NCBI GenBank assembly: GCA_002748835.1
Contig: PDTL01000020.1
Location: 1-64,000, forward strand
Reading direction: 5' to 3'
Origin: Deltaproteobacteria bacterium
GTDB taxonomy: Bacteria > Desulfobacterota > Desulfobacteria > Desulfobacterales > GCA-2748835
Length of the DNA stretch: 64,000 nucleotides
Shown: piece by piece, positions 8,853-17,663 of the stretch
Position numbering within the stretch: position 1 is the stretch's first letter
Layout: every line of letters starts with the position of its first letter
Notes under the pieces: model-generated
The model's input: the letters and a program-made list of their open reading frames with translations, nothing else
What the model was told of the DNA's origin: nothing
The model's database searches: none
Made by a program: the position numbers and the translations under genes

Positions 8853-10244
8853 ATGAAAATAAAACGGGGTGCGTTGGTGGAGCTGGACGTGACAGACCTT
8901 GCGTTTGGGGGCAGGGGACTGGTCAAAGTGGACGGCATGGCTGTATTTGTCGAGGGCGCGGTGCCCGGCGACCGGGTACTGGCCCGCATTACCAAGAAAA
9001 AAAAACAGTATGCGGAAGCACGAACCCAGGCGTTGATTTCCCCTTCACTGGACCGGATTGAGCCGGTATGCGCATATGCGGGTTATTGCGGTGGCTGCAA
9101 ATGGCCGTTTCTGAGCTATGAAAAACAATTGCATTACAAAACAGCCCAAGTAGCGGACACGCTGGCGCATATCGGGGGGATCACGGAAGTGACCGTGCAT
9201 CCGGCGCTGGCATCTCCCAGGACAATGGGGTATCGCAATAAAATGGAGTTTTCCTGCACCGATCGCCGATGGTTGCTGCCCTCTGAGATGAACCGCGACC
9301 CGCAGCCCGAAGCCGGCTTTGGCCTGGGCCTCCATGTGCCGGGTACGTTTAACAAGGTCATAGATATTCATACCTGCCACCTCATGCCGGAAACCGGCAA
9401 CCAGATTCTGGCGTTTATCCGAAAGGCCATGTTGGCTTCCGGCAAACCCGCTTACGGGCTGAAAGACCATGAAGGCTTCTGGCGATTTGCCATGCTGCGT
9501 CATTCTGTGAGCAGCGATCAGTGGATGGTTAATCTGGTCACAAAGGAAACGGATTTTGATACCTTAAAACCGATTGCAGAGGCGCTGGTTGCCGCCTTTC
9601 CGGAAGTGGTTTCCGTGATCAACACCGTGACTGCCCGCAAGGCCGGGGTAGCCATTGGTGAATCTGAACACCTGCTTGCCGGTGAATCGGTGATCATCGA
9701 TCAGCTGGGGGCCTATACCTATGAAATCTCAGCTGGTTCATTTTTTCAGACCAATACCCGGGGGGCCGAGAACCTCTACGCAGTTGTCAGTGCGTATGCG
9801 CAGCTCACCGGAAACGAGCGTGTGGTCGATCTCTATAGCGGAACCGGTACCATTCCCATCTGGTTGTCGGAAAAAGCCGGAGAGGTGATCGGGATGGAAA
9901 TCATCGAAAGCGCGGTGACCGATGCCAAAAGGAATTGTGAACGCAATGGAGTAACAAATTGCCGGTTTGCATGCGGGGACATCAGGGATGTACTTCCGGG
10001 GCTCGGTATGACACCGGATCTCATGATCATCGACCCCCCGCGTGTGGGCATGCACAAGGATGTGGTCACTACCGTCCTCACCCTTTCACCGGCACGTATC
10101 GTCTATGTCTCGTGCAATCCTGCAACCCTGGCGCGGGATCTTCTGGCGCTTAAAGCGCGGTATGATGTTCTGGAAGTACAGCCGGTGGATATGTTTCCCC
10201 ACACCTATCATATCGAAGCCGTGGCACACCTTCAGCTTCGCTAA
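8853..10244 (+). CDS. rlmD: 23S rRNA (uracil-5-)-methyltransferase, RlmD/RumA type
   Basis: A 463-residue SAM-dependent RNA methyltransferase. An N-terminal TRAM domain (residues 1-58, KRGALVELDVTDLAFGGRG) binds RNA. CAYAGYCGGCKWPFL (about 72-86) supplies cysteines for a 4Fe-4S cluster. The Rossmann domain has DLYSGTGTIPI near residue 328, IIDPPRVG near 391 and the catalytic cysteine in YVSCNPATLARDL near 412. It should make 5-methyluridine in 23S rRNA. RlmD, RlmC and TrmA are hard to separate from sequence, so the rRNA position is inferred. Confidence 0.88.
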   Translation: MKIKRGALVELDVTDLAFGGRGLVKVDGMAVFVEGAVPGDRVLARITKKKKQYAEARTQALISPSLDRIEPVCAYAGYCGGCKWPFLSYEKQLHYKTAQVADTLAHIGGITEVTVHPALASPRTMGYRNKMEFSCTDRRWLLPSEMNRDPQPEAGFGLGLHVPGTFNKVIDIHTCHLMPETGNQILAFIRKAMLASGKPAYGLKDHEGFWRFAMLRHSVSSDQWMVNLVTKETDFDTLKPIAEALVAAFPEVVSVINTVTARKAGVAIGESEHLLAGESVIIDQLGAYTYEISAGSFFQTNTRGAENLYAVVSAYAQLTGNERVVDLYSGTGTIPIWLSEKAGEVIGMEIIESAVTDAKRNCERNGVTNCRFACGDIRDVLPGLGMTPDLMIIDPPRVGMHKDVVTTVLTLSPARIVYVSCNPATLARDLLALKARYDVLEVQPVDMFPHTYHIEAVAHLQLR

Positions 10245-10390
10245 CGGCATTGAACCGAAGGCGCTGCGATTTTTTACGGTTTCTGTTTAACGGCTAATGG
10301 ATTTTTTCGTATTTAAAATCGTCATCAGCGTTTTTTTCGTCATTTTTTCATCACGCGTTCGGTAAGGATCACACTGATTTTGGGTTACAT

Positions 10391-10418
10391 TTGACAAAAA
10401 TCCTCGATTTGATAAGAT
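10391..10418 (+). promoter_or_regulatory. Promoter of the KamA-family gene and its leader
   Basis: Consensus TTGACA at 10391-10396, a 16-base spacer, and TAAGAT at 10413-10418. The start codon is 239 bases further on, which leaves a long untranslated leader. Confidence 0.6.
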
Positions 10419-10460
10419 AAAAATATAACACATACAATAAAAATATACTGGCGGCGATAA

Positions 10461-10605
10461 CCGGCGAAAACCGCCGGCGGTGAATCGTTTATATGAAAGA
10501 ACGAAATTAACCGATTCGTTTCTTTCATAATTTGTTGTGGGCAAACCTCGGTGAAAACCCAGGTCGGCCCATGGCTGTTATTGGAAACATGAATCGGATT
10601 CACCG
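10461..10605 (+). ncRNA. Structured 5' leader, candidate riboswitch or cis-regulatory RNA
   Basis: The leader folds on paper into a compact multi-helix unit. Hairpin A is CCGGCG (10461-10466) with CGCCGG (10472-10477). A long-range 9-bp closing helix joins CGGTGAATC (10478-10486) to GATTCACCG (10597-10605). Inside it, hairpin B pairs TATGAAAGA-A-CGAA (10492-10505) with TTCG-TT-TCTTTCATA (10515-10529), and hairpin C pairs TGGGC (10538-10542) with GCCCA (10567-10571) plus ACCT (10545-10548) with AGGT (10561-10564). This is a three-way junction, with about 25 unpaired bases after hairpin C. I do not recognise it as any riboswitch class I know. The ribosome-binding site GGAG of the downstream gene is about 40 bases past the closing helix. 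Function is inferred from structure and position only. Confidence 0.55.
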
Positions 10606-10656
10606 GTGACCGTTAGACCAGAGACGGCTGCCAGGACGATGAAAGGAGATACCGCC

Positions 10657-11985
10657 ATGCTTGACAAGCTGAATTGTATGCAATCAAAAAAATTCAAATC
10701 CTATTCCAGACACAACCTGGACCAGCTGCTGACGCTGAGGCATCTGCCTGAGGATGTGGTGACGGCCATCCGGGTTGTTTCCGCAGTATTTCCATTTCGG
10801 ATCAATGCTTATGTAATCGATGAACTGATTGACTGGTCGAATATTCCGACAGATCCCCTGTTTCAGCTAACGTTTCCTCAGCCGGGCATGCTAGGTGCGG
10901 CAGACTATCGTGCGCTGGCGCATCAGATCCGATCCGGCGCTTCTGAAAAGGATATCCGGTCAATGGCCGCCAGAGTGCAGTCTCGGATGAATCCGCATCC
11001 GGGAGGCCAGATGGCGCTCAATGTTCCCCGGATGGGTGGGGAACCGGTACCGGGGATGCAGCATAAATACACGGAGACCGTTCTCTATTTCCCGAGACAG
11101 GGACAAACCTGCCATACCTATTGCACCTATTGTTTCCGGTGGGCTCAGTTTGTGTGGGGAGGTGCTCTGAAGTTTGCCGGTGATGATCCATCGACACTGG
11201 TGCGATATCTTGATGCGCATCCGGAAGTGACGGATCTGCTGCTCACTGGCGGTGATCCCATGGTCATGTCGGCAAAACAGCTGCGCAAGCACCTGGGGGG
11301 GATCCTGAAAAAACGACCGGGAAATCTGTCGACCATCCGTATCGGTTCAAAGGTGCTGGCCTACTGGCCGTACCGGTTCCTCACCGACCGGGACGCAGAC
11401 GATGTGATTCAGCTGTTTGATGAAGTGATCAGCGCGGGATATCATCTAACCGTGATGTCGCACTTTTCCCATCCCCGGGAGCTTTCAACCGAAGCAGTCC
11501 GGCTGGCCATGAAACGCCTGATCAATACGGGCGTGACCCTCCGGTGCCAGGCTCCGGTGATCCGTCACATCAACGATCATCCGGATGTGTGGGCTGAGAT
11601 GTGGCGACGTCAGGTCGCCATGGGGGCCATCCCGTATTACATGTTTGTGGAACGGGACACGGGGCCCAGGGACTATTTCCATTTGCCCCTGGCGTCGGCA
11701 TATGAGATATTTACCCAGGCCTATCGCCAGGTATCCGGACTCTGCCGGACGGTTCGCGGGCCGTCCATGTCTGCGACACCCGGCAAGGTGCTGGTAGACG
11801 GGATAACGGAAGTCGCGGGTGAAAAGGTGTTTGCATTGAAGTTTATTCAGGCCAGAAACCCGGAATGGGTCAACCGGGTCTTTTTTGCCCGGTTCGATGG
11901 GCAAGCCAGCTGGCTGGATGCGCTTAAACCGGCATTTGGCGAAACGCGATTTTTCTTCGAGACCGGATGCGGACAGGGACGGTAA
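10657..11985 (+). CDS. KamA-family radical SAM protein (lysine 2,3-aminomutase-like)
   Basis: The 442-residue protein resembles lysine 2,3-aminomutases, which move an amino group using SAM, a 4Fe-4S cluster and PLP. The cluster motif is CHTYCTYCFRWAQFVW near residue 155, followed by LLTGGDPMVM near 193 and SATPGKVLVDG near 373, where the lysine could hold PLP. Classical enzymes read CxxYCRHCTRRR at the cluster, so this belongs to a divergent branch and its substrate is unknown. I start at MLDKLN because GGAG lies 7 bases upstream; 17 more codons are open. The gene is monocistronic: own promoter, structured leader and a strong terminator. No beta-lysine acetyltransferase (ablB) is nearby. Confidence 0.75.
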   Translation: MLDKLNCMQSKKFKSYSRHNLDQLLTLRHLPEDVVTAIRVVSAVFPFRINAYVIDELIDWSNIPTDPLFQLTFPQPGMLGAADYRALAHQIRSGASEKDIRSMAARVQSRMNPHPGGQMALNVPRMGGEPVPGMQHKYTETVLYFPRQGQTCHTYCTYCFRWAQFVWGGALKFAGDDPSTLVRYLDAHPEVTDLLLTGGDPMVMSAKQLRKHLGGILKKRPGNLSTIRIGSKVLAYWPYRFLTDRDADDVIQLFDEVISAGYHLTVMSHFSHPRELSTEAVRLAMKRLINTGVTLRCQAPVIRHINDHPDVWAEMWRRQVAMGAIPYYMFVERDTGPRDYFHLPLASAYEIFTQAYRQVSGLCRTVRGPSMSATPGKVLVDGITEVAGEKVFALKFIQARNPEWVNRVFFARFDGQASWLDALKPAFGETRFFFETGCGQGR

Positions 11986-11992
11986 AACGACC

Positions 11993-12027
11993 AAGGGGGC
12001 AGCTGACAATCAGCTGCCCCCTTTTCC
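11993..12027 (+). terminator. Rho-independent terminator after the KamA-family gene
   Basis: AAGGGGGCAGCTGA (11993-12006) pairs perfectly with TCAGCTGCCCCCTT (12010-12023) around a 3-base loop and runs into TTTT. It may also stop the convergent gene at 12066, though the T run on that side is poor. Confidence 0.85.
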
Positions 12028-12065
12028 GTGGGCCGAGCAAACCCAGTCGTTGAAAACGAACATCA

Positions 12066-12491
12066 TCAAGAGACGGAGATGAACTTGTTCACCTGTCTGT
12101 TGATGGAATGATAGATTTCATCATCCGATCCGAAAATGTCGATCACATCTTTGTGGTCGATCATGGTTTCGATGACAAAGGCCGTGACATATAGACTGAC
12201 AATATTGGCATCGGAAACAAGATTCCGGAACGGCGCAACTTTGAAGTCGATATCAAAATCATCCATGTGAAGCATCTCTTCAAGAGTCATTAAGATCTGC
12301 TCTTCTAGGGAATTTTTACTCACCGTTTCGACCAGATGTTCCTCGACAAGCTTTGACGCAATGGCATTGCTCATGGGTGCAGCCTGTTCGCGGATCGCCT
12401 GGATAGAAAGCCGGCGGGTGCGTTCCCGGGATGATTCGATACGAGAGAGTATCCGGGATTCCCGGCTACTGGGTCGAAACACCTTGGCCAT
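12066..12491 (-). CDS. Hypothetical protein, 141 residues
   Basis: I do not recognise it. The first 40 residues are basic and polar (RPSSRESRILSRIESSRER), likely disordered or helical. The rest is mixed helix with acidic patches (HMDDFDIDF, IFGSDDEI). There is no signal peptide, membrane segment or cysteine motif. The gene looks real: AAGGGAG lies 5 bases before the ATG and a good -10 element stands upstream. It has its own promoter between recJ (same strand, upstream) and the KamA terminator. Confidence 0.65.
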   Translation of the reverse strand: MAKVFRPSSRESRILSRIESSRERTRRLSIQAIREQAAPMSNAIASKLVEEHLVETVSKNSLEEQILMTLEEMLHMDDFDIDFKVAPFRNLVSDANIVSLYVTAFVIETMIDHKDVIDIFGSDDEIYHSINRQVNKFISVS

Positions 12492-12555
12492 AGAATCTCC
12501 CTTAGGTTCGGCACTGAAACAGCTCAGTGCAGCCGGTTGAACAATTCAACAGAAA

Positions 12556-12585
12556 ATAATAGGGTCGTTTGCCTAAAAATAGCAA
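12556..12585 (-). promoter_or_regulatory. Possible promoter for the 141-residue gene
   Basis: On the minus strand TTGCTA (12580-12585), an 18-base spacer and TATTAT (12556-12561), about 65 bases before the ATG, in an AT-rich gap after recJ. Confidence 0.45.
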
Positions 12586-12664
12586 GTAAAAACTCAGTTT
12601 TTTCTCATGTAAACAAATTTTAATTTTAAGATACAGCCGGTTAACCGGTTGTCGGGTGCAGCTT

Positions 12665-14410
12665 TTACGATACCGCAGCCAGAATGGAGAGGCGGACCCG
12701 CTGCCGGCCGTTCCAGTCATTGATGCGCATATGATAGGCGATTTTTTCAAAAACGACACGTGCAGGGAACTGCTGGGGTCCGTTGAACCAGACCGCTTCA
12801 ATTTTGTAGGAGCGTCCGCTTACGGTCTGCTCGAGCATGAGCCGCCAGTGACCGCCGGTGCCCAGGGGCGCGGCGTGAATAACGTGGATGTGGTCTGATT
12901 GAAACACCGGTTCGGGATTTGCTTCCCCGAAGGGTGCCATGCGGGAGATTTCCCGGATGCTGGCTTCCGTGATCCGGTCAAAGGTGATAACCGCATCAAT
13001 GGACAGCTCGGATACGGCGGCCGTCATACCGGCGGTCTGCGCGTCAACCGCGGATCGGAATCTCTGATTGAACGCAGGAAGATCTCGGGCGTCGAGCCGG
13101 ACCCCGGCAGCCATGGCATGACCACCGAATCCGGTGAGATGGTCGCTGCAAGCAGAAAGACAGGCGACAAGGTCAACACCCGGGATGCTCCGGCCAGATC
13201 CCTGGCAGGCAGCGTTTTTCACCGCAATGAGGATCACCGGTTTATGATAGCGGTTGACCAGTCGGGAGGCCGAAATGCCCAGAATACCCGGGTGCCAGCT
13301 ATCGTCTGCCATGACAAGACACGGGGCTTCCATGAGCTCCGGGTTGGCATTGATGTGGTCGATGATGGACCGGGTAGTTTCCCGCTCCATCTGCTGGCGC
13401 AGGGTGTTGATCCGTGTTAGTTCATCGGCGATGGGCGCGGCTTCCGCAACACTGGCAGCAGACAAAAGCGCCAGCGAGACATCGGCCCGTTCAATCCGGC
13501 CCGGCGCATTCAGGCGCGGAGCCATGCGAAAGGACACGGCTTCACTGTCAATGGACGCTGGTGTTACCTTGCTGGCGGCCATCAAAGACAGAATGCCCGG
13601 ACGCGGGCGGGTTCTCATTACCTCCAGTCCGGCCCAGGCGAGGATGCGGTTTTCACCGGTCAGGGGGACAATGTCTGCAATGGTCCCCAGGGCAACAAGA
13701 TCGCAGAACGATTTCAGGTTGGGTTCTTTGCGCGTGCGCCAGAAGCCTTCGGTTCGCAGCCGTGCCCGGACGGCGATAATCAGGTAAAATGCCACGCCGG
13801 CGCCGGCAAGATTGCGAAGGCCGGAATTGCAATCCGGCTGCTTGGGGTCGATGATGGCAATGGCGTTCGGCAGGGTGTCCCCCGCTTCATGGTGATCGGT
13901 GATGATCATATCAATGCCTGCGGCATTGGCGGCGTCCACAGCCGCGTTGCTGCCGATGCCGCAGTCAACGGTAATAATGAGGCTGACCCCCGCGTCCATT
14001 GCATTTCTGGTAATATGGTGGGGTTTGATGCTGTAGCCGTCCTCGACCCGGTGGGGGATCAGGGGGATGACCGGTGTGCCGGTGTGCTCGAGAAATTCCT
14101 TGACAATGAGGGTTGCCGTCACACCGTCTACATCATAATCACCAAAAATCATGATGGTTTCGTTTTTGTGAATGGCAGCGACCACGCGGTCAACCGCTGC
14201 ATCCATGCCGTAAAGCGCGTCCGGGGACCGGAGCTGAGCAAAGCACGGATGCAGCCAGGCATTGGCTGCGTCGGGTGTTTCGACCCCGCGCGAGACCAGA
14301 AGACCGGCAAGCAGTGGAGAACAGCCCATGTGCAAACAGAGGTCCCGAATCCGGTCCGGGTTGGGTGCGTGATGTATCCAGGCAGGCTTCATAGGTGGAG
14401 TGTATATCAT
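12665..14410 (-). CDS. recJ: Single-stranded-DNA-specific exonuclease RecJ
   Basis: A 5'-to-3' single-strand DNA exonuclease used in recombination and repair. It is 581 residues long with DHH/DHHA1 architecture: GDYDVDGVTAT near residue 80, DCGIGSN near 138, DHHEAGD near 158, the DHHA1 glycine motif GFGGHAMAAGVRL near 421, and a C-terminal OB-like part. Both ATGs (residues 1 and 7) lack a clear ribosome-binding site, so the start is uncertain by six codons. Confidence 0.95.
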   Translation of the reverse strand: MIYTPPMKPAWIHHAPNPDRIRDLCLHMGCSPLLAGLLVSRGVETPDAANAWLHPCFAQLRSPDALYGMDAAVDRVVAAIHKNETIMIFGDYDVDGVTATLIVKEFLEHTGTPVIPLIPHRVEDGYSIKPHHITRNAMDAGVSLIITVDCGIGSNAAVDAANAAGIDMIITDHHEAGDTLPNAIAIIDPKQPDCNSGLRNLAGAGVAFYLIIAVRARLRTEGFWRTRKEPNLKSFCDLVALGTIADIVPLTGENRILAWAGLEVMRTRPRPGILSLMAASKVTPASIDSEAVSFRMAPRLNAPGRIERADVSLALLSAASVAEAAPIADELTRINTLRQQMERETTRSIIDHINANPELMEAPCLVMADDSWHPGILGISASRLVNRYHKPVILIAVKNAACQGSGRSIPGVDLVACLSACSDHLTGFGGHAMAAGVRLDARDLPAFNQRFRSAVDAQTAGMTAAVSELSIDAVITFDRITEASIREISRMAPFGEANPEPVFQSDHIHVIHAAPLGTGGHWRLMLEQTVSGRSYKIEAVWFNGPQQFPARVVFEKIAYHMRINDWNGRQRVRLSILAAVS

Positions 14411-14551
14411 GCAGGGGTGCCATCAGGCAATGGAGAAACGCAGCGGAAATGAGTCGGGGGCCCCATGCCTGTTATGTCGGATTTGTAGAGAATTTTCATT
14501 GCAGATCGGTAAGCCCGGGTGATAGTCTGATAACGTGTATAAAGGAGGATA

Positions 14552-14764
14552 ATGGAGTCTCGGGAAACAACGTATCGGGTTGAAAAAAAAGATATCGGCT
14601 ATATCCGGTATATTGTTGAAGCCTCAGACGGTATCGGAACCGTGACCACACTGAATGCGGCTGATGGGCTTATCCTGATCCGAACCGCGCCCGGTTGTGA
14701 AGCGGCTGTGCATCAGGTGATAACCGGACTGTCTGAAGAAATCCGCATTGAACCGTCAGACTGA
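14552..14764 (+). CDS. DUF4911 family protein
   Basis: A 70-residue protein (YRVEKKDIGYIRYIVEA, then a strand-helix-strand pattern ending in ITGLSEEIRIEPS). Small proteins of this type, DUF4911, sit next to miaB in deltaproteobacteria, as here (miaB starts about 70 bases downstream). AAAGGAGG precedes the ATG by 5 bases. The fold looks like a small ferredoxin-like or ACT-like unit. No function is known; the family name is from memory and not checked. Confidence 0.7.
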   Translation: MESRETTYRVEKKDIGYIRYIVEASDGIGTVTTLNAADGLILIRTAPGCEAAVHQVITGLSEEIRIEPSD

Positions 14765-14833
14765 CGGGTGTTAGCGCTTTTTTCGGTTTACGCCCGGCAT
14801 ATCATCCCATAAACCCGTTTTTTTAATTTCTGG

Positions 14834-16249
14834 ATGCGCGGGAAGATGCCTATTCAGGAAATGGTTCAAATCACCCCATACGCCAACAAGATTGGATACA
14901 TGAAACAGCTATATATCTATACGATCGGATGTCAGATGAATGTCTATGACTCTGATCAGTTTGCGCGGCTTCTGGCCGAAGACGGGTATGAAGCGGTGGA
15001 TACCCCGGATACTGCGGACCTGATTCTGGTCAATACCTGTACCATTCGTGAAAAGGCTGAGGAAAAAGCCTTTAGTTTTCTGGGCCGCACAGCCCAGATG
15101 AAAGCCAAAAAGCCGGATATGATTGTCGGTGTGACCGGGTGCGTTGCCCAGCAGGAAGGCGAACGTCTGCTCAAACGGATGCCGCATGTGGATCTGGTTC
15201 TGGGAACCGATGCCGTGGGCCGGCTGCCCGAGCTGGTCCGCCAGCAGGAGGCAAACCGGTCCTCCCGGGTGGAGACCGGGCTTTGTCATGAGATCGACGA
15301 AGCACGGTATCCTACCCGCATTTACGGGAAAACACCGGTATCAGACTTTGTCACGATCATGCAGGGGTGTGATAATTTTTGCACCTACTGCGTGGTGCCG
15401 TATGTGCGCGGCCGCGAAAAAAGTCGTGAGCCAAAAGGGATTATCGATGAAATCAAACGCCGGGTTGCGGCGGGAACCCGTGAAGTGACCCTGCTCGGCC
15501 AGAATGTGAACAGTTACGGCAAAAAAGAAGGCCTGCCTGATTTTTCCGAGCTGCTCTGGAGGGTGAGTGACATTGACGGGCTCGAGCGCATCCGTTTTGC
15601 CACGTCCCATCCCAAGGACCTTTCCGATGCTTTGATCGCGGCCTATCGGGACATCGAAAAACTGTGCCCGCATATCCATCTGCCGGTTCAGTCCGGTTCA
15701 GATGCTGTGCTCAAGCGGATGAACCGCCATTATACCCGGGAGCGCTATATCGACCGGATCGAGCGGCTGCGCGCGGCCCGGCCCGGACTGGCCGTGTCAT
15801 CGGATATGATCGTCGGCTTTCCCGGAGAGACGGATGACGACTTTCAGATGACCCTGGATCTGGTGAAAACCATCGGCTATGATGGATTATTTGCGTTCAT
15901 CTATTCAGACAGACAGGTGGCACCGGCGGCCCGATTTAAGAAAAAACTGCCCCTGGCGGTTCAAAAAGAGCGGTTGGCACGGCTGCTGGCGCTTCAGGAT
16001 GAAAATACCCGCATGCGGAACGCCGCCTATGTGGGAACTGTCCAGAGAGTGCTGGTCGAAGGAGTCAGTAAGCGGAGCCAGAAGGAAAACCGGGACAGGC
16101 CCATCCAGTGGAGCGGCCGGACCCCGCACAACAAGGTGGTGAATTTCACAGCAGCGCCGGGGGCGGATGAATCAGACCTGGTCGGTCAGTGCGTGCGTGT
16201 CCGGATCGATACGGCAAAACCCCATTCCCTGTCTGGCAGTCGTGTCTGA
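14834..16249 (+). CDS. miaB: tRNA-2-methylthio-N6-dimethylallyladenosine synthase MiaB
   Basis: A radical SAM methylthiotransferase that adds a methylthio group to i6A37 of tRNAs. The N-terminal UPF0004 domain has its three cluster cysteines in TIGCQMN, NTCTIREKAEEKA and TGCVAQQEGE. The radical SAM motif CDNFCTYC is near residue 179, and the C-terminal TRAM domain is near 400-470 (RVLVEGVSKRSQ). The long start gives 471 residues. A start at MKQLYIY (14900) would fit the family better, but neither has a clear ribosome-binding site. It heads a run with the BFN and PHP genes. Confidence 0.95.
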   Translation: MRGKMPIQEMVQITPYANKIGYMKQLYIYTIGCQMNVYDSDQFARLLAEDGYEAVDTPDTADLILVNTCTIREKAEEKAFSFLGRTAQMKAKKPDMIVGVTGCVAQQEGERLLKRMPHVDLVLGTDAVGRLPELVRQQEANRSSRVETGLCHEIDEARYPTRIYGKTPVSDFVTIMQGCDNFCTYCVVPYVRGREKSREPKGIIDEIKRRVAAGTREVTLLGQNVNSYGKKEGLPDFSELLWRVSDIDGLERIRFATSHPKDLSDALIAAYRDIEKLCPHIHLPVQSGSDAVLKRMNRHYTRERYIDRIERLRAARPGLAVSSDMIVGFPGETDDDFQMTLDLVKTIGYDGLFAFIYSDRQVAPAARFKKKLPLAVQKERLARLLALQDENTRMRNAAYVGTVQRVLVEGVSKRSQKENRDRPIQWSGRTPHNKVVNFTAAPGADESDLVGQCVRVRIDTAKPHSLSGSRV

Positions 16250-16318
16250 CAGAACCGCATCGCGGAAACAGACGCCTGCAACGACAAGAAAAAGGGCAGG
16301 CCGTGAAAGGAGGAGACC

Positions 16319-16822
16319 ATGCGGGTTGAAATGCAGATAGCGACAATCACCCTGGATCCTGACTCGAAAACGCCTATCCTGGTTTTAAAATCGATCATCG
16401 GAGACCGGACGCTGCCCATATGGGTCGGGCTTCCGGAAGCGGCGTCCATTATCTCGGCCCTTCAGGATGTCACGTTTGAACGGCCCATGACCCACGATCT
16501 GTTCTGCACCTTCATTGATCAGGTAAAAAAAGAGTTGACCCGGATAGAGGTCTGTGATCTCAAGGGAAATACGTTTTACGCCCGGATTTTTTTTAAGGAT
16601 GAAAACACGGAATTCAGCCTGGATGCCAGACCCAGTGATGCCATTGCCCTGGCGGTCAGGCTTAAAGCCCGCATTTATGCTGCGGAACATGTTCTCAATA
16701 TGTCTGAGACGGAAGTAAAAACCCCGGAGGGCGAAATCGAGGATGACAGTGAAGAAGGTAAAAAATGGGCAGAATATCTTGCCGGCCTGTCACCGGATGA
16801 TTTTGGAAAATACAAGGTTTAA
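16319..16822 (+). CDS. Bifunctional nuclease (BFN, DUF151) domain protein
   Basis: The 167-residue protein carries the DUF151 domain: ILVLKSIIGDRTLPIWVG near residue 20, EAASIISAL, the FYARIFF strand and the DARPSDAIALAVRLK motif near 105. Plant and archaeal members have nuclease activity in vitro; the bacterial role is unsettled. The C-terminal tail is acidic and short. AAAGGAGG precedes the ATG by 6 bases. It sits between miaB and the PHP gene, in one probable operon. Confidence 0.88.
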   Translation: MRVEMQIATITLDPDSKTPILVLKSIIGDRTLPIWVGLPEAASIISALQDVTFERPMTHDLFCTFIDQVKKELTRIEVCDLKGNTFYARIFFKDENTEFSLDARPSDAIALAVRLKARIYAAEHVLNMSETEVKTPEGEIEDDSEEGKKWAEYLAGLSPDDFGKYKV

Positions 16823-16825
16823 ACG

Positions 16826-17476
16826 ATGATCGATCTGCATACACATACGTTTTTCAGTGATGGAGAGCTGGCACCGTCGGAGCTGGTGCGAAGAGCCGAA
16901 GAAAAAGGCCTCAGCCATATTGGGCTTGCCGATCACGGGGACATGTCGAATATTGACTTCATCGTTCCCCGTCTGGTGAAGGTCGCAGATGCGCTCAACC
17001 AGGTGCTGACCCAGATAACGGTCATTCCTGCCATCGAAATCACCCATGTGCCGCCGGCCCTGATTGCAGACTGTGCTGCCCAGGCCCGGGACTGCGGGGC
17101 ACGGATCGTCGTTGTACACGGAGAGACCATTGTGGAACCGGTGGCGCCGGGTACCAACCGTGCGGCTATTGAAGCCGGCGTGGATATCCTTGCCCATCCG
17201 GGCCTGATTTCGGATGAAGACGCGCAGCGTGCAGCGGAGCGTGGTGTTTTCCTGGAAATTTCCTGTCGGGGCGGTCACAGCTTTACCAATGGCCATGTGG
17301 CCCGGGCCGCGGAACGTACCGGTGCAAGGCTTGTGGTGAACACGGACAGCCACAGTCCGAGAGATCTCATGGATGCAGCCATGGCCAGTCAGGTGGTCAG
17401 CGGGTGCGGACTTCCGGAGACCGCTTTTCAGCAGCTCCAGGAGAATGCCCTGGACTTGCTGGCCCGCCGGAAGTGA
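16826..17476 (+). CDS. PHP-domain metal-dependent phosphohydrolase
   Basis: The 216-residue protein has the PHP metal site: DLHTHTFFSDGELAP at the N terminus, GLADHGDMS near residue 33, VVVHGETIVEP near 94 and the C-terminal NTDSHSPRDLMDA near 171. It resembles the histidinol-phosphatase-like branch, but no his genes are near. PHP enzymes cleave phosphoesters with two or three metals. The start is 3 bases after the BFN stop, so translation is probably coupled. The substrate is unknown. Confidence 0.85.
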   Translation: MIDLHTHTFFSDGELAPSELVRRAEEKGLSHIGLADHGDMSNIDFIVPRLVKVADALNQVLTQITVIPAIEITHVPPALIADCAAQARDCGARIVVVHGETIVEPVAPGTNRAAIEAGVDILAHPGLISDEDAQRAAERGVFLEISCRGGHSFTNGHVARAAERTGARLVVNTDSHSPRDLMDAAMASQVVSGCGLPETAFQQLQENALDLLARRK

Positions 17477-17663
17477 CACGCGGATGCCCTGCGCGTGGAT
17501 CTGGAAATCAGCTGAACCTGAAAATTAGGCTTTTCAACAGTGATGAAACCATACGATGGTAAATGACATTTAAAAAATCACCTGCCATGCGTCCTGAACT
17601 AACCTGTCGTCAGACAGCCGCCAAATAATAGACCGAAAAGACATTGCGGGGAAAAGAGGGAAT

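Noticed and set aside
10538..10571. GGGCAAACC, reminiscent of the c-di-GMP-I (GEMM) riboswitch
   Set aside because: The rest of the GEMM consensus (GGGACGCAAAGCC and the second helix) is absent, and this segment pairs with itself as a plain hairpin.
14755..14800. CCGTCAG/CTGACGG as a terminator after the DUF4911 gene
   Set aside because: The loop would be one to three bases and the T run lies 13 bases later, so it is unlikely to work as a terminator.
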